Below are positions 33,129-40,792 of a stretch of DNA of 64,000 nt, one piece after another. The notes beneath the pieces were generated by a model. That model had not been told where the DNA came from and searched no databases. It saw only the letters and a program-made list of their open reading frames with translations. The number at the start of each line of letters is the position of its first letter. Position 1 is the first letter of the stretch. The position numbers were made by a program, and so were the translations under genes. Source of the DNA: Williamsia serinedens. Its GTDB lineage: Bacteria; Actinomycetota; Actinomycetes; Mycobacteriales; Mycobacteriaceae. The stretch is from positions 305,895-369,894 of the forward strand of contig NZ_JAMTCG010000007.1 in NCBI RefSeq assembly GCF_024171725.1, in the 5' to 3' direction.

Positions 33129-34595
33129 ATGTACCCCGTGACGGACGGTGGTCGAGCGCGGCTCGCGACGCTCGGGGTGATCGCGGTGCTCGTCGTGGGC
33201 CCCGTCGCCGGGGCCGCGGCGGTCCTCGGCGGCAAACTGGCGTTGATCGGCGTGGTCGGGTTGGCGGGCCTGGTGGTCGGCGCCTACATCGGGCTGCGCC
33301 ATCCCATGTGGCTCTACTACGGACTGGGCATCACGGTGGGGTTCCTGCCGTTCGGAGTGGTGCCCCTGGCCCCGCTCCCGCTCTACCTGGTCTTCGGCGG
33401 CTCGGTGGTCCTCGCGGCGGCCCTGCACCCGTCGGCCGGGATGCACTGGCACCCGCTGGAACGCACGCTCCTCGTCCTGGTCGCCGTGTCCGCGGTGTCC
33501 GTCGTCTTCACCGCCGTCTCGATCTCCGACTACGTCGACTACGTGAAGTGGGCTCTGGTGACGCTCGCGGTGATCGGGCTGCTGCGCCTGTCGACGGAGA
33601 ACATGCGCCGGGTCGGGGTGGTGTTCTCCGTCGCCGCGGCGTTCAACGCGCTCATCGGCATCGCCCTGTTCGTCTCGCCCGGGCTGCCGCTGCGCAAGGC
33701 GTTCAGTCTCTTCGGATACGGCATCGTCGACGCGTCCACCCGCTACGTGTACAACGCCGAGGGCGTCGAGCAGTCGACCCGGTTGGGCGGCATGTGGGTG
33801 GAGCCCAACGCCGCCGGCATCGGCCTGCTGACCGCACTCTGCGTCGCCCTGGTCGTGCTCGAGGGATGGCGGCGGTGGGCGTTCGCCGCGCTGTTCGCGT
33901 TCGCGCTGGTGCTGACGCTCAGCCGCGGCGTGATCGTCAGCGTCGTCGTCGGTGCGCTGCTCGTCATGGTGTTCCACCGGATGTCCGACCGTCTGCGGGC
34001 GATCGCGGCGACCGTGGGCGCGCTCGTCGTCGTGGCCGGCGCCGCGACACCGCAGGTCCGCAACCGCCTGTTGCAGTCCTTCGTGGGGCAGGACGTCAGC
34101 TCCTCGTCCCGCCAGGACGCGCTCAGCAACTTCCCGCACCAGTTGTCGGGGCACTGGTTCTTCGGACTCGGGTGGGCGCGACCGGAGTTCAAGGACGGCG
34201 CGCTGGCGTTCCAGGTGAACTACGTGGCCAACGCGCCCCTGCTGACCGTGTACCGCGGTGGGGTGTTCGCCGGTCTCGCGTTCGTCGCGGTGCTGATCGC
34301 CGGGGCGATCGTCGGATGGCGGCTCATCACGGGGCGGTCGCTCCCCCGCGCGTTGGTCGGCGGCATCTTCATCGGCTTCTGCCTGGTCGGGCTGCAGCTC
34401 GACCACCCGGTGGTGGCGACCCTGCCGGTCACGACGACGTTCTCGGTGCTGCTGGCGTTCCTCGTGCACGCCGACCGGCTCCGCCGCGCGCAGGACGTCC
34501 CGGACGACCGGGTCAGCGACTCGCGGCCATGGCGTCGTCCAGCAGCGAGCGCACCGCCTCGTGCGGACGCCGGTCCTGCCATCGCCGCGCGGTGA
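33129..34595 (+). CDS. O-antigen ligase/polymerase-like membrane protein
   Basis: A 488-aa multi-spanning protein with about eleven to twelve hydrophobic segments and a larger extracytoplasmic loop (about residues 325-375: SSSSRQDALSNF onward) in the position typical of Wzy/WaaL-type polymerases and ligases. The segment WVEPNAAGIGLL and LTLSRGV agree with the O-antigen ligase family. It would polymerise or attach lipid-linked repeat units outside the membrane. ATG at 33129 lacks a clear Shine-Dalgarno; ATG at 33093 is an alternative. Its last 83 bp overlap the convergent glycosyltransferase gene. Confidence 0.85.
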   Translation: MYPVTDGGRARLATLGVIAVLVVGPVAGAAAVLGGKLALIGVVGLAGLVVGAYIGLRHPMWLYYGLGITVGFLPFGVVPLAPLPLYLVFGGSVVLAAALHPSAGMHWHPLERTLLVLVAVSAVSVVFTAVSISDYVDYVKWALVTLAVIGLLRLSTENMRRVGVVFSVAAAFNALIGIALFVSPGLPLRKAFSLFGYGIVDASTRYVYNAEGVEQSTRLGGMWVEPNAAGIGLLTALCVALVVLEGWRRWAFAALFAFALVLTLSRGVIVSVVVGALLVMVFHRMSDRLRAIAATVGALVVVAGAATPQVRNRLLQSFVGQDVSSSSRQDALSNFPHQLSGHWFFGLGWARPEFKDGALAFQVNYVANAPLLTVYRGGVFAGLAFVAVLIAGAIVGWRLITGRSLPRALVGGIFIGFCLVGLQLDHPVVATLPVTTTFSVLLAFLVHADRLRRAQDVPDDRVSDSRPWRRPAASAPPRADAGPAIAAR

Positions 34596-35664
34596 TCGCG
34601 TGCAGACGCGCGCCGTCGGCGACCGCGGCGTCGACTTCGGTCAGCAGGCGCCGCGCGGCGGCGACCAGCTCGTCGTCGTCCTCGCAGGTCTCGAGGCCGT
34701 AGACGGCGTCGAGTGATCCGACGGCCGCGGGGGTGCCCACCACCGGGAGGCCGATCCGCGCCGCGTCCAGGAACTTCACCCGGACCCCGCCGCCGGTGCT
34801 GATCGGCGCGACCATCCCGCGGCACGTCGCCAGGAAGCCGTGCAGGTCGTCGACGAACCCGAGGTCACGGACACCCGGGGGCAGCTCGACCGGTCCGGCC
34901 GAGGCGCTGGCTCCGCCGACGACGCACAGCTCGGCACCGGCGATCCCGGCACCGATCCGCGGCCACAGCGCCACCGCACGCTCGAAGGCCTCCTGGTTCG
35001 GCGGCCAGTCGCGGGTGCCGAGGAACACCAGTCGCGGCGGCGTCGACGCGACGTCGACCTCGTCGCCGGGCGGCAGTGTCAGGTCGAGCCAGCGCGCGCT
35101 CTGGACCCCGCGATCGCGGTACTCCCGGGCCTCCTCGGCGTCGAAGGTGGAGACGGCGTCCGCCGCCCGTGCGACACGCAGTTCGTCCCGGACGAGCCGA
35201 GGCGCCTCGACCCGACCGAGCAGGCCGCGGGTCGCCCGCCACACCAGGGACTCCGAGACATGGGTGTTGACCGCGAAGCGGTCGACACCGCCCCGCCGCG
35301 ACGCCAGGAACGACTCGGCCATGTAACTGTGCTCGGCGAGGTAGACGTCGGCGTGGACGGCCTCGATCGTCGCGCGCAGCTCGGGGCTGTCGAACCGGAC
35401 GTGCACGAGGCTGCGTCGCCCCGCGAGCGACCGTCGGGCCAGGCGCGCGGGCGCGACCTCGGGCTTGCGGACCCGGTGCAGGGTCAGGCCGCCGGGCACC
35501 AGGTCGGTCTCGACGGTCCCCGACTGCTCCGACAGGCAGATCGCCGTGACGGCGTACGTGTCGGCGGCCAGGGTCATCAGCAGGCGGCTGAGCTCGACGT
35601 CCCCGCCGCGCTCGAGGACGGGGTCCTTCGAGAGCAGCAGCGCGACAGTGGGTCTCGCACTCAT
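34513..35664 (-). CDS. Glycosyltransferase, GT4-like
   Basis: A 383-aa GT-B-type glycosyltransferase. The C-terminal donor-site half is recognisable: LVFLGTRDWPPNQEA, VVGG, VRDLGFVDDLHGFLATCRGMVAPISTGGGVR-type loop and the FLDAARIGLPVVGT block typical of GT4 enzymes. The N-terminus (VALLLSKDPVLERGGDVELSRLL) is the acceptor half. The ATG at 35664 overlaps the flippase stop by 4 nt. It probably adds one sugar of the repeat unit at the cytosolic membrane face; donor and linkage are unknown. Confidence 0.87.
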   Translation of the reverse strand: MSARPTVALLLSKDPVLERGGDVELSRLLMTLAADTYAVTAICLSEQSGTVETDLVPGGLTLHRVRKPEVAPARLARRSLAGRRSLVHVRFDSPELRATIEAVHADVYLAEHSYMAESFLASRRGGVDRFAVNTHVSESLVWRATRGLLGRVEAPRLVRDELRVARAADAVSTFDAEEAREYRDRGVQSARWLDLTLPPGDEVDVASTPPRLVFLGTRDWPPNQEAFERAVALWPRIGAGIAGAELCVVGGASASAGPVELPPGVRDLGFVDDLHGFLATCRGMVAPISTGGGVRVKFLDAARIGLPVVGTPAAVGSLDAVYGLETCEDDDELVAAARRLLTEVDAAVADGARLHAITARRWQDRRPHEAVRSLLDDAMAASR

Positions 35665-36857
35665 GTCGTCGGCTTCCGGTAGATGGCCGTCGCGTAGATC
35701 GCCAGCAGGATCGCGTCGGCCCCGACCGAGGCGATCGAGGCGCCGACGGCTCCGATCGGCGCGAGAGCGGCCACCGCGCCGAGCTTCACGGGCACCAGAC
35801 CCATGTTGGCCGTGAGCCGCAGGATGTCCCGTCGCTGCGCGTACAGGATCACCTGCAGGATCGAGATCATCGTCCGCATGCCGGTGAACAGGGAGATGAT
35901 GATCATCGCGACGGCGAGCTCGGTGGGAGCCGGCGTGAGCAGCAGCACGACGCCGAAGATCGCGACGGCCGCGGTCGAGAGCCCGCCGATCGCCAGGGTC
36001 AGCTTCAGTGGGGGTCCCGACGACAGCTTCCCGCCCGACAGGCGCAGCGGCTCGTGATACGTCATCCCGAACGACTGCCCAACCGCGGCGAGCGCCGCAG
36101 CTACGGTCCAGCACAGGGTGTAGTAACCGGCGGTACGGCTGTCGGTGAGGAAGCCCAGCAGCAGCACGTCGCCCTGGAGATACAGTGCCGTGCCCAGCAT
36201 CTCGCCGACGAGCGCCAGCGTCAGACGCGGCGGGCCGGGGAGTTGCGGTCGGTGCCCGCGGGCCTCGAGGGCGGCGAGCACGAGGATGACGTAGTACGGC
36301 GCGACGTAGAGGGCGCTCGCACCCAGCAGCGTCGGGTGGTCGACGCCGAACAGGTAGACGCAGGCGAGCGCGACGCTGACGACCTGACGGATGCTGTCGA
36401 GACGCCAGACGCGGTCCGCCTTGCCGTCGCGCGCGAAGCGGCTCGAGTACGACTTGTAGGCGATCTCCCCGCCCGCGACGGTCAGGCCGAACCAGGCGAT
36501 GTAGCTGACACCGACCAGTGCGGTGCCCGCCGCGACGAGGGTCAGGCCCACCAGGAACCTGCTCGCGCGTTCGGCGACGAACCGTTCCTCGCTCTCCCGC
36601 ATCGACCGCACGACGTAGGGGTTGTCCAGGGGCGGGCCGATCACCGCCGACAGCGCGAACGCCATGCCGTAGAGCCCGTAGTCGGAGACGCCGAGCTGCG
36701 AGAGCAGCACGACCGTCCACAGCATCCCGACGCCGCGCCCACCGTAGAGCCACAGCATCGCGACCAGCGTGGTCAGCAGGTTGCCCTTTGCGGCCGTCGC
36801 GACCGCGCGGGTCCCCTCGGCGACCGGCTCGTCCTCCGGGGACGGGCCGATCGTCAC
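35661..36857 (-). CDS. Wzx-type polysaccharide flippase (MOP superfamily)
   Basis: A 398-aa membrane protein with about twelve hydrophobic segments, in the layout of lipopolysaccharide/teichoic-acid flippases. It would move the lipid-linked oligosaccharide to the outer face of the plasma membrane before polymerisation. The GTG start at 36857 overlaps the upstream glycosyltransferase stop (GTGA). The early YGGRGVGMLWTVVLLSQLG and DYGLYGMAFAL blocks are typical of the family; the frame is open further upstream but there overlaps the next gene. Confidence 0.88.
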   Translation of the reverse strand: MTIGPSPEDEPVAEGTRAVATAAKGNLLTTLVAMLWLYGGRGVGMLWTVVLLSQLGVSDYGLYGMAFALSAVIGPPLDNPYVVRSMRESEERFVAERASRFLVGLTLVAAGTALVGVSYIAWFGLTVAGGEIAYKSYSSRFARDGKADRVWRLDSIRQVVSVALACVYLFGVDHPTLLGASALYVAPYYVILVLAALEARGHRPQLPGPPRLTLALVGEMLGTALYLQGDVLLLGFLTDSRTAGYYTLCWTVAAALAAVGQSFGMTYHEPLRLSGGKLSSGPPLKLTLAIGGLSTAAVAIFGVVLLLTPAPTELAVAMIIISLFTGMRTMISILQVILYAQRRDILRLTANMGLVPVKLGAVAALAPIGAVGASIASVGADAILLAIYATAIYRKPTT

Positions 36858-37972
36858 CGCGCGTCCCGCAGCAGCCGCGACCACGTCGCGCAGAACTGCG
36901 CGGCGACGGCCTCGTGGGAACCCCGGCGGCGTTCGTCCTGCACCTGCCGGCCGGCGAGCACGAGTGCCTCGTGGTCGTCGACGAGACCACGGACCCGGTC
37001 GGCGACGACGGCCGCGAGCTCGTCGGGGTCCTCGGGGGCCTGGCGGATGACGGTGACGCCGTCGCCGTCGCCGTGGTCGGCGAGGGCTCCGTGGTCGGTG
37101 CAGACGACCGGGGTGCCGTAGGCGATCGCCCGGGCCATCACCCCCGACGCGGGATATCCCATGCCGTAGGGCGAGCGCCGGCCGTACGGCATGACCAGCG
37201 CGCGGATCGACGCGAAGAACGCGTCCTCCTCCGGCCCGTCGACGCCGCCGACGATCTCGACACCGTCGATGCGGGGCAGGTCCTCGGTCCCGCGGCCGGC
37301 CACGCGGATGGCGATGTCGTCGTCGAGGCGGGCGCGCAGCCGTTCGAGCTGCTCGAAACCCTTCCCGCGGTACACCAGTCCGAAGAAGCCCACCGCTCGC
37401 GGGCGGTCCTCCGGCGGGGTGATGTCGGGACGACGCGCCACGATGTGCGGGACCTGCACCACCTCGAGGTGCGGGTAGAGCGGACGGATCGACTCGGCGC
37501 CGCTGCGGGTCAGGACGAACACCGTGCGGGGACGCAGCCACCGACGTTGCACGCGATACGAGAGCGGGCGCAGCGGGAAGTGCAGCGCGTGGTTGAGGAG
37601 CCGGTGCTCGGCGAGGAACCGCGTGCGGGCCGGCCACCAGATCGAGTGCGGCGGGTCGTGGATGGTCGCGGTGACCGGGACCTCGTCGGGCAGATGCGCG
37701 GTGCCCCAGAACCCGGCGACCGAGCCCCCGCTGAGCTCGGTGTGGACGAGCACGGGACCCGGTGCGGTGGCGACCATCTCGCGGATCTCGGCGCTCCGGC
37801 GGCGCAGATCGGCGACGGAGTCGTCGCCGGGCGTGCCGGTGCGGTGTTCGACGAGCTCCCCCACGTGGGGACGCACTGCGTCGATGATGTCCTGCGAGTA
37901 GTCACCGACACCGCCCACACCCGTCTCGGGCGCGACGACGATCAGTCGCGCCCCGCTCAACGGATCGGTCAT
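36854..37972 (-). CDS. Glycosyltransferase, GT4-like
   Basis: A 372-aa GT-B glycosyltransferase. The N-terminal domain begins IVVAPETGVGGVGDYS (glycine-rich first loop) and the C-terminal domain has VGFFGLVYRGKGFEQL and PYGRRSPYGMGYPASGV, then ARAIAYGTPVVCTD, the usual donor-binding region. The start ATG at 37972 overlaps the acyltransferase stop by one base (TGATG), and its stop overlaps the flippase start by 4 nt, so four genes here form one coupled operon. Sugar specificity unknown. Confidence 0.88.
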   Translation of the reverse strand: MTDPLSGARLIVVAPETGVGGVGDYSQDIIDAVRPHVGELVEHRTGTPGDDSVADLRRRSAEIREMVATAPGPVLVHTELSGGSVAGFWGTAHLPDEVPVTATIHDPPHSIWWPARTRFLAEHRLLNHALHFPLRPLSYRVQRRWLRPRTVFVLTRSGAESIRPLYPHLEVVQVPHIVARRPDITPPEDRPRAVGFFGLVYRGKGFEQLERLRARLDDDIAIRVAGRGTEDLPRIDGVEIVGGVDGPEEDAFFASIRALVMPYGRRSPYGMGYPASGVMARAIAYGTPVVCTDHGALADHGDGDGVTVIRQAPEDPDELAAVVADRVRGLVDDHEALVLAGRQVQDERRRGSHEAVAAQFCATWSRLLRDAR

Positions 37973-38625
37973 CAGTAGAACAGCGGACGATAACGTCCCG
38001 AGTACCGCAGTGCGTCGGGGTTGCGGGTGGCGAACGGCTTCGCCGGGTTGCCGCCGACCACCTCGAGTTCGCCGACGTCCTTGTTGACCATCGACTGCGC
38101 GGCCACCACACCGCCGCGGCCGACACGGCACGGAAGCAACAGCGCGCGGGTGCCGATCCAGGCGTAGTCCTCGATGATCATCGGCTTGGGCAGCGGCAGG
38201 AAGTCGGGGTCGTTGATGTCGTGCCCACCGCCGAGCAGGTGGGTGTCGCTGGCGATCACGACGTTGTCGCCGATGAGGATGCCCGCCCGCGCGTCGAGGA
38301 CGCAGCGGAAGCTGACGTTGCTGTTCTCGCCGATGGTCAGGTACGGCAGGTCGAACACCGTCGTCCCGCGCAGCACCGTCGATCCCTTGCCGATCTTCGC
38401 CCCGAAGAGCCGCAGCCACGCGAGTCGGATGGTGTGGCTGGGGATGTAGGTGATCAGCAGGTTGTACCCGACCAGCCCGATCCGGTTGTAGAGCTTCTGG
38501 GCGAGGCTGATGTCCTGCATCTTGTACTTCTTCACCACCTCGCCGTCGACGACCGTCTCGGACATCTTCGGCGGCGGCGGGGTGCGCAGGGCACGGGTGT
38601 ACTTGTCGTCGGCTTGCGTGGTCAC
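37972..38625 (-). CDS. Hexapeptide-repeat acyltransferase
   Basis: A 217-aa left-handed beta-helix (LbH) acyltransferase of the WbbJ/maltose-O-acetyltransferase type. Hexapeptide-type repeats (IGKGST, IGENSNVS, IGDNVVIAS, IGTRALLLP, VGRGGVVAA) run from about residue 75 to 185, and the HLLGGGHD segment carries the usual catalytic histidine. It would acetylate a sugar intermediate using acetyl-CoA. The GTG at 38625 has AGGAG 10 nt upstream. It heads the operon acyltransferase-GT-flippase-GT. Confidence 0.88.
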   Translation of the reverse strand: MTTQADDKYTRALRTPPPPKMSETVVDGEVVKKYKMQDISLAQKLYNRIGLVGYNLLITYIPSHTIRLAWLRLFGAKIGKGSTVLRGTTVFDLPYLTIGENSNVSFRCVLDARAGILIGDNVVIASDTHLLGGGHDINDPDFLPLPKPMIIEDYAWIGTRALLLPCRVGRGGVVAAQSMVNKDVGELEVVGGNPAKPFATRNPDALRYSGRYRPLFY

Positions 38626-38733
38626 GCCTCGGGGGCTCCTGTTCGTGCGGGGACCGGGGGGCGGCTCGTGGCCGTGGTCAGCACACCACGTCCGCGCCGT
38701 GGTGGCGAGAGTCGGGTGTGGGGGCGTGCGGGA

Positions 38734-39909
38734 TCAGGCGACCGAGCTGTCGAGTCCCTCGACGATGTCGTGCAGCTGGGCGGCGAAATGGGCGTCGCTG
38801 AACCGCGACACGTGGTCGACGATCTTCTCGGCGTCCCAGGTCATCGACTCGAAGCGGCTCATCGCGGCACGGATGGCCAGTGGTTCGGGATCGTCGAAGT
38901 ACACCGCGGTGATGTCCTCCTCCGCGGTGTCGAGGAAGCCGCCGAACCGCAGGAGGATGGAGGGCTTGCCGTGCGCGGCGCCCTCGAGCGGGGTGAGGCC
39001 GTAGTCCTCGTAGCTCGCCGCCATCACCGCCGTGCAGTGCTTGTACAGCCACCCGACCTGACGGTCGGTCAGGTCGGAGACCATCGTGACGTTGTCGGGC
39101 TTCGACGCCAGGAGCCGATCGCGTTCCGGGCCGCGGCCGACGACCACGAGCCGACGGTCGGTGCCCCGGAACGCATCGATGATCGCGTCGACGTTCTTGT
39201 ACGCGAGCAGTCGCGAGATGCACAGGTAGTACCCGTCGCCGGCGGAGACCAGACCCTCGACCTCCGGGACCGGCTCGAACTCGTCGGGCAGGTCCAGCGA
39301 CACCGGCGCCGGCAGCACGGGCGCCGTGATGCCGTAGGCCGAGGAGATCCGCTCCCGGACGACGTTGGAGTTCGCGTAGTAGCTGTCGCAGCGTAGGGCC
39401 GCGCGACGATCCCAGCGTTTGAGGCTGGAGGACATGACGGTGAGCGCCACCTTCTTCATCCAGCTCGCCTGCTCGCCCAGGTAGGACTGCTCCTGGTAGA
39501 GCCACCGTGCGGGCGAGTGGCAGTAGACGACCTTGCGGCCGTCGGTCGGGAAGGCGTGCGCCCAGCCGCTCGAGCTGGCGATCACGATGTCGGCGTCGGG
39601 CCGGACCCACGACGACGCGAAGGGCAGCAGCGGCAGCGCGGCCCGATGGTTGCGACGCAGGAAACCCAGGCGGTTCATCGGGGACACGCGGATGTCCATG
39701 TCGGAGAACTCGGGATAGGTGTTCTCCGGGTCGAACAGGGTCGTGTAGATGACCGCGTCCGGGAAGGCGCGGGCGATCGACAGGACGACCTTCTCCGCGC
39801 CGCCGCGTTGCGTCAGATAGTCGTGCGCGATCGCTATCCGCGGACGCACAGATCCGTCGACGCTCCCCGAACGGGTGCGGCGACGGACCTTCGAGCCGGT
39901 GACGCTCAT
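38734..39909 (-). CDS. Glycosyltransferase, GT4-like (WbaZ-type)
   Basis: A 391-aa GT4 enzyme beginning with a basic tail, then RIAIAHDYLTQRGGAEKVVLS, the classical N-terminal donor-loop. The C-terminal half has CISRLLAYKNVDAII, VVGRGPERD and YEDYGLTPLEGAAHGKPS, which contains the EX7E-like pair used in retaining glycosyltransferases. WbaZ-type mannosyltransferases share this pattern, so a mannosyl or related transfer is plausible. ATG at 39909 follows AGGGGG by about 7 nt. It lies 108 bp upstream of the acyltransferase gene on the same strand and may be the first gene of the locus. Confidence 0.9.
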   Translation of the reverse strand: MSVTGSKVRRRTRSGSVDGSVRPRIAIAHDYLTQRGGAEKVVLSIARAFPDAVIYTTLFDPENTYPEFSDMDIRVSPMNRLGFLRRNHRAALPLLPFASSWVRPDADIVIASSSGWAHAFPTDGRKVVYCHSPARWLYQEQSYLGEQASWMKKVALTVMSSSLKRWDRRAALRCDSYYANSNVVRERISSAYGITAPVLPAPVSLDLPDEFEPVPEVEGLVSAGDGYYLCISRLLAYKNVDAIIDAFRGTDRRLVVVGRGPERDRLLASKPDNVTMVSDLTDRQVGWLYKHCTAVMAASYEDYGLTPLEGAAHGKPSILLRFGGFLDTAEEDITAVYFDDPEPLAIRAAMSRFESMTWDAEKIVDHVSRFSDAHFAAQLHDIVEGLDSSVA

Positions 39910-40223
39910 GCCCTTGCCCCCTGTGTGGCCTCAAGGTCGAACAAACTGACGGTCCCACGACGCCGTTTGTGGCTTGCACCCACAACCCGCTCAGTGTCCC
40001 GTGTTCGGACCACATTGCGGAGCATTCGCCCCCGTTTCGTGATCATTATCACGGTCCGATGACCAACGCCTCTTGACGAAGGATGCGGCTGCCGACTTTC
40101 TTCCCGCCCCATCTTCACACTGCTAAGGATCAGCCGCCACCGCTCGCGCGGTTTGGAGGACCCGCACCCACCCGATAGAGTCACTCCCGGCCGACGGCGG
40201 TGCAGACCGTCGCCGGACGACCT
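39910..40223. other. 314-bp intergenic region between polysaccharide locus and tRNA pair
   Basis: This stretch contains no convincing gene. It is less GC-rich than its flanks and should hold the promoter of the minus-strand glycosyltransferase and that of the tRNA-Asn/tRNA-Met pair. The only clear structure is the CGTGAT/ATCACG dyad listed separately. I could not identify confident -35/-10 pairs. Confidence 0.6.
40038..40053. repeat. Dyad CGTGAT-CATT-ATCACG upstream of the glycosyltransferase
   Basis: A 6-bp perfect inverted repeat with a 4-nt centre, 129 nt upstream of the glycosyltransferase ATG. It could be an operator; no family was recognised. Confidence 0.35.
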
Positions 40224-40296
<73 letters not shown>

Positions 40297-40306
40297 CCAT
40301 CAGCCC

Positions 40307-40380
40307 GGGGCGGTAGCTCAGTCGGTCAGAGCCGCGGACTCATAATCCGTAGGTCGCGGGTTCGAGCCCCGCCCGCCCCA
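40307..40380 (+). tRNA. tRNA-Met, elongator type (anticodon CAT)
   Basis: Acceptor GGGGCGG pairs with CCGCCCC, the anticodon loop is CTCATAA and the T-loop TTCGAGC in a GCGGG/CCCGC stem. The perfect 1-72 pair argues against the initiator tRNA. A CAT anticodon could also be an Ile2 precursor after lysidine modification; elongator Met is preferred from overall similarity. No CCA is encoded. It lies 10 nt after tRNA-Asn. Confidence 0.9.
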
Positions 40381-40475
40381 CTCCGCGAGCCCCTCCCCAC
40401 GTCGCGTGCCGTCGGCGCCCGTCCGGCAGGATGGAGGGTGCGACGTTCCGCCGCGACGACTGGGAGTTCTCACGC

Positions 40476-40718
40476 ATGGTCCGACTGTTGGCATTCCTCG
40501 GGGTCGGCTACGTGCTCGGCGCGAAGGCGGGTCGCCGCCGCTACGACCAGATCCACGGCGCCTACCAGGCCGTCACCGGATCCCCTGCCACCCGCAAGGC
40601 GATCGACGTCGGACGTCAGAAGCTGTCGCAGGCCATCAGCCCGACGGAGCCGCTCATCGAGGTCCACCAGATCGACGACGCCACCACGGTCTACGCCCGC
40701 CGCGACCCGCGCGACTGA
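40476..40718 (+). CDS. Small conserved protein next to dnaG (Rv2342-like)
   Basis: An 80-aa protein with a hydrophobic glycine-containing N-terminal segment (LLAFLGVGYVLGAKAG, residues 4-19) followed at once by basic GRRRYDQI and a helical, polar C-terminal part, a layout that recalls YtxH-like small membrane-associated proteins. ATG at 40476 follows GGGAG by 9 nt. It is convergent with dnaG, as the small gene Rv2342 is in M. tuberculosis. Function unknown. Confidence 0.7.
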   Translation: MVRLLAFLGVGYVLGAKAGRRRYDQIHGAYQAVTGSPATRKAIDVGRQKLSQAISPTEPLIEVHQIDDATTVYARRDPRD

Positions 40719-40729
40719 GGCGCGGGGTC

Positions 40730-40792
40730 TCAGGCGCTCTGTCCCCCGCCGATCAGGCGCTCTGTCCCCCGCCGATCAGGCGCTCTGTCCCA
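40730..40792. repeat. 23-bp tandem repeat at the 3' end of dnaG (2.7 copies)
   Basis: The unit TCAGGCGCTCTGTCCCCCGC plus CGA occurs at 40730-40752 and 40753-40775 without differences, and a partial copy at 40776-40792 contains the true dnaG stop and its last codons. Each copy therefore repeats the sense-strand end GGACAGAGCGCCTGA. This is a tandem duplication of a gene end. Confidence 0.9.

Noticed and set aside
40307-40380. Initiator tRNA-fMet
   Set aside because: The first base pair G-C is perfect and the anticodon stem lacks the GGG/CCC pairs of initiators.
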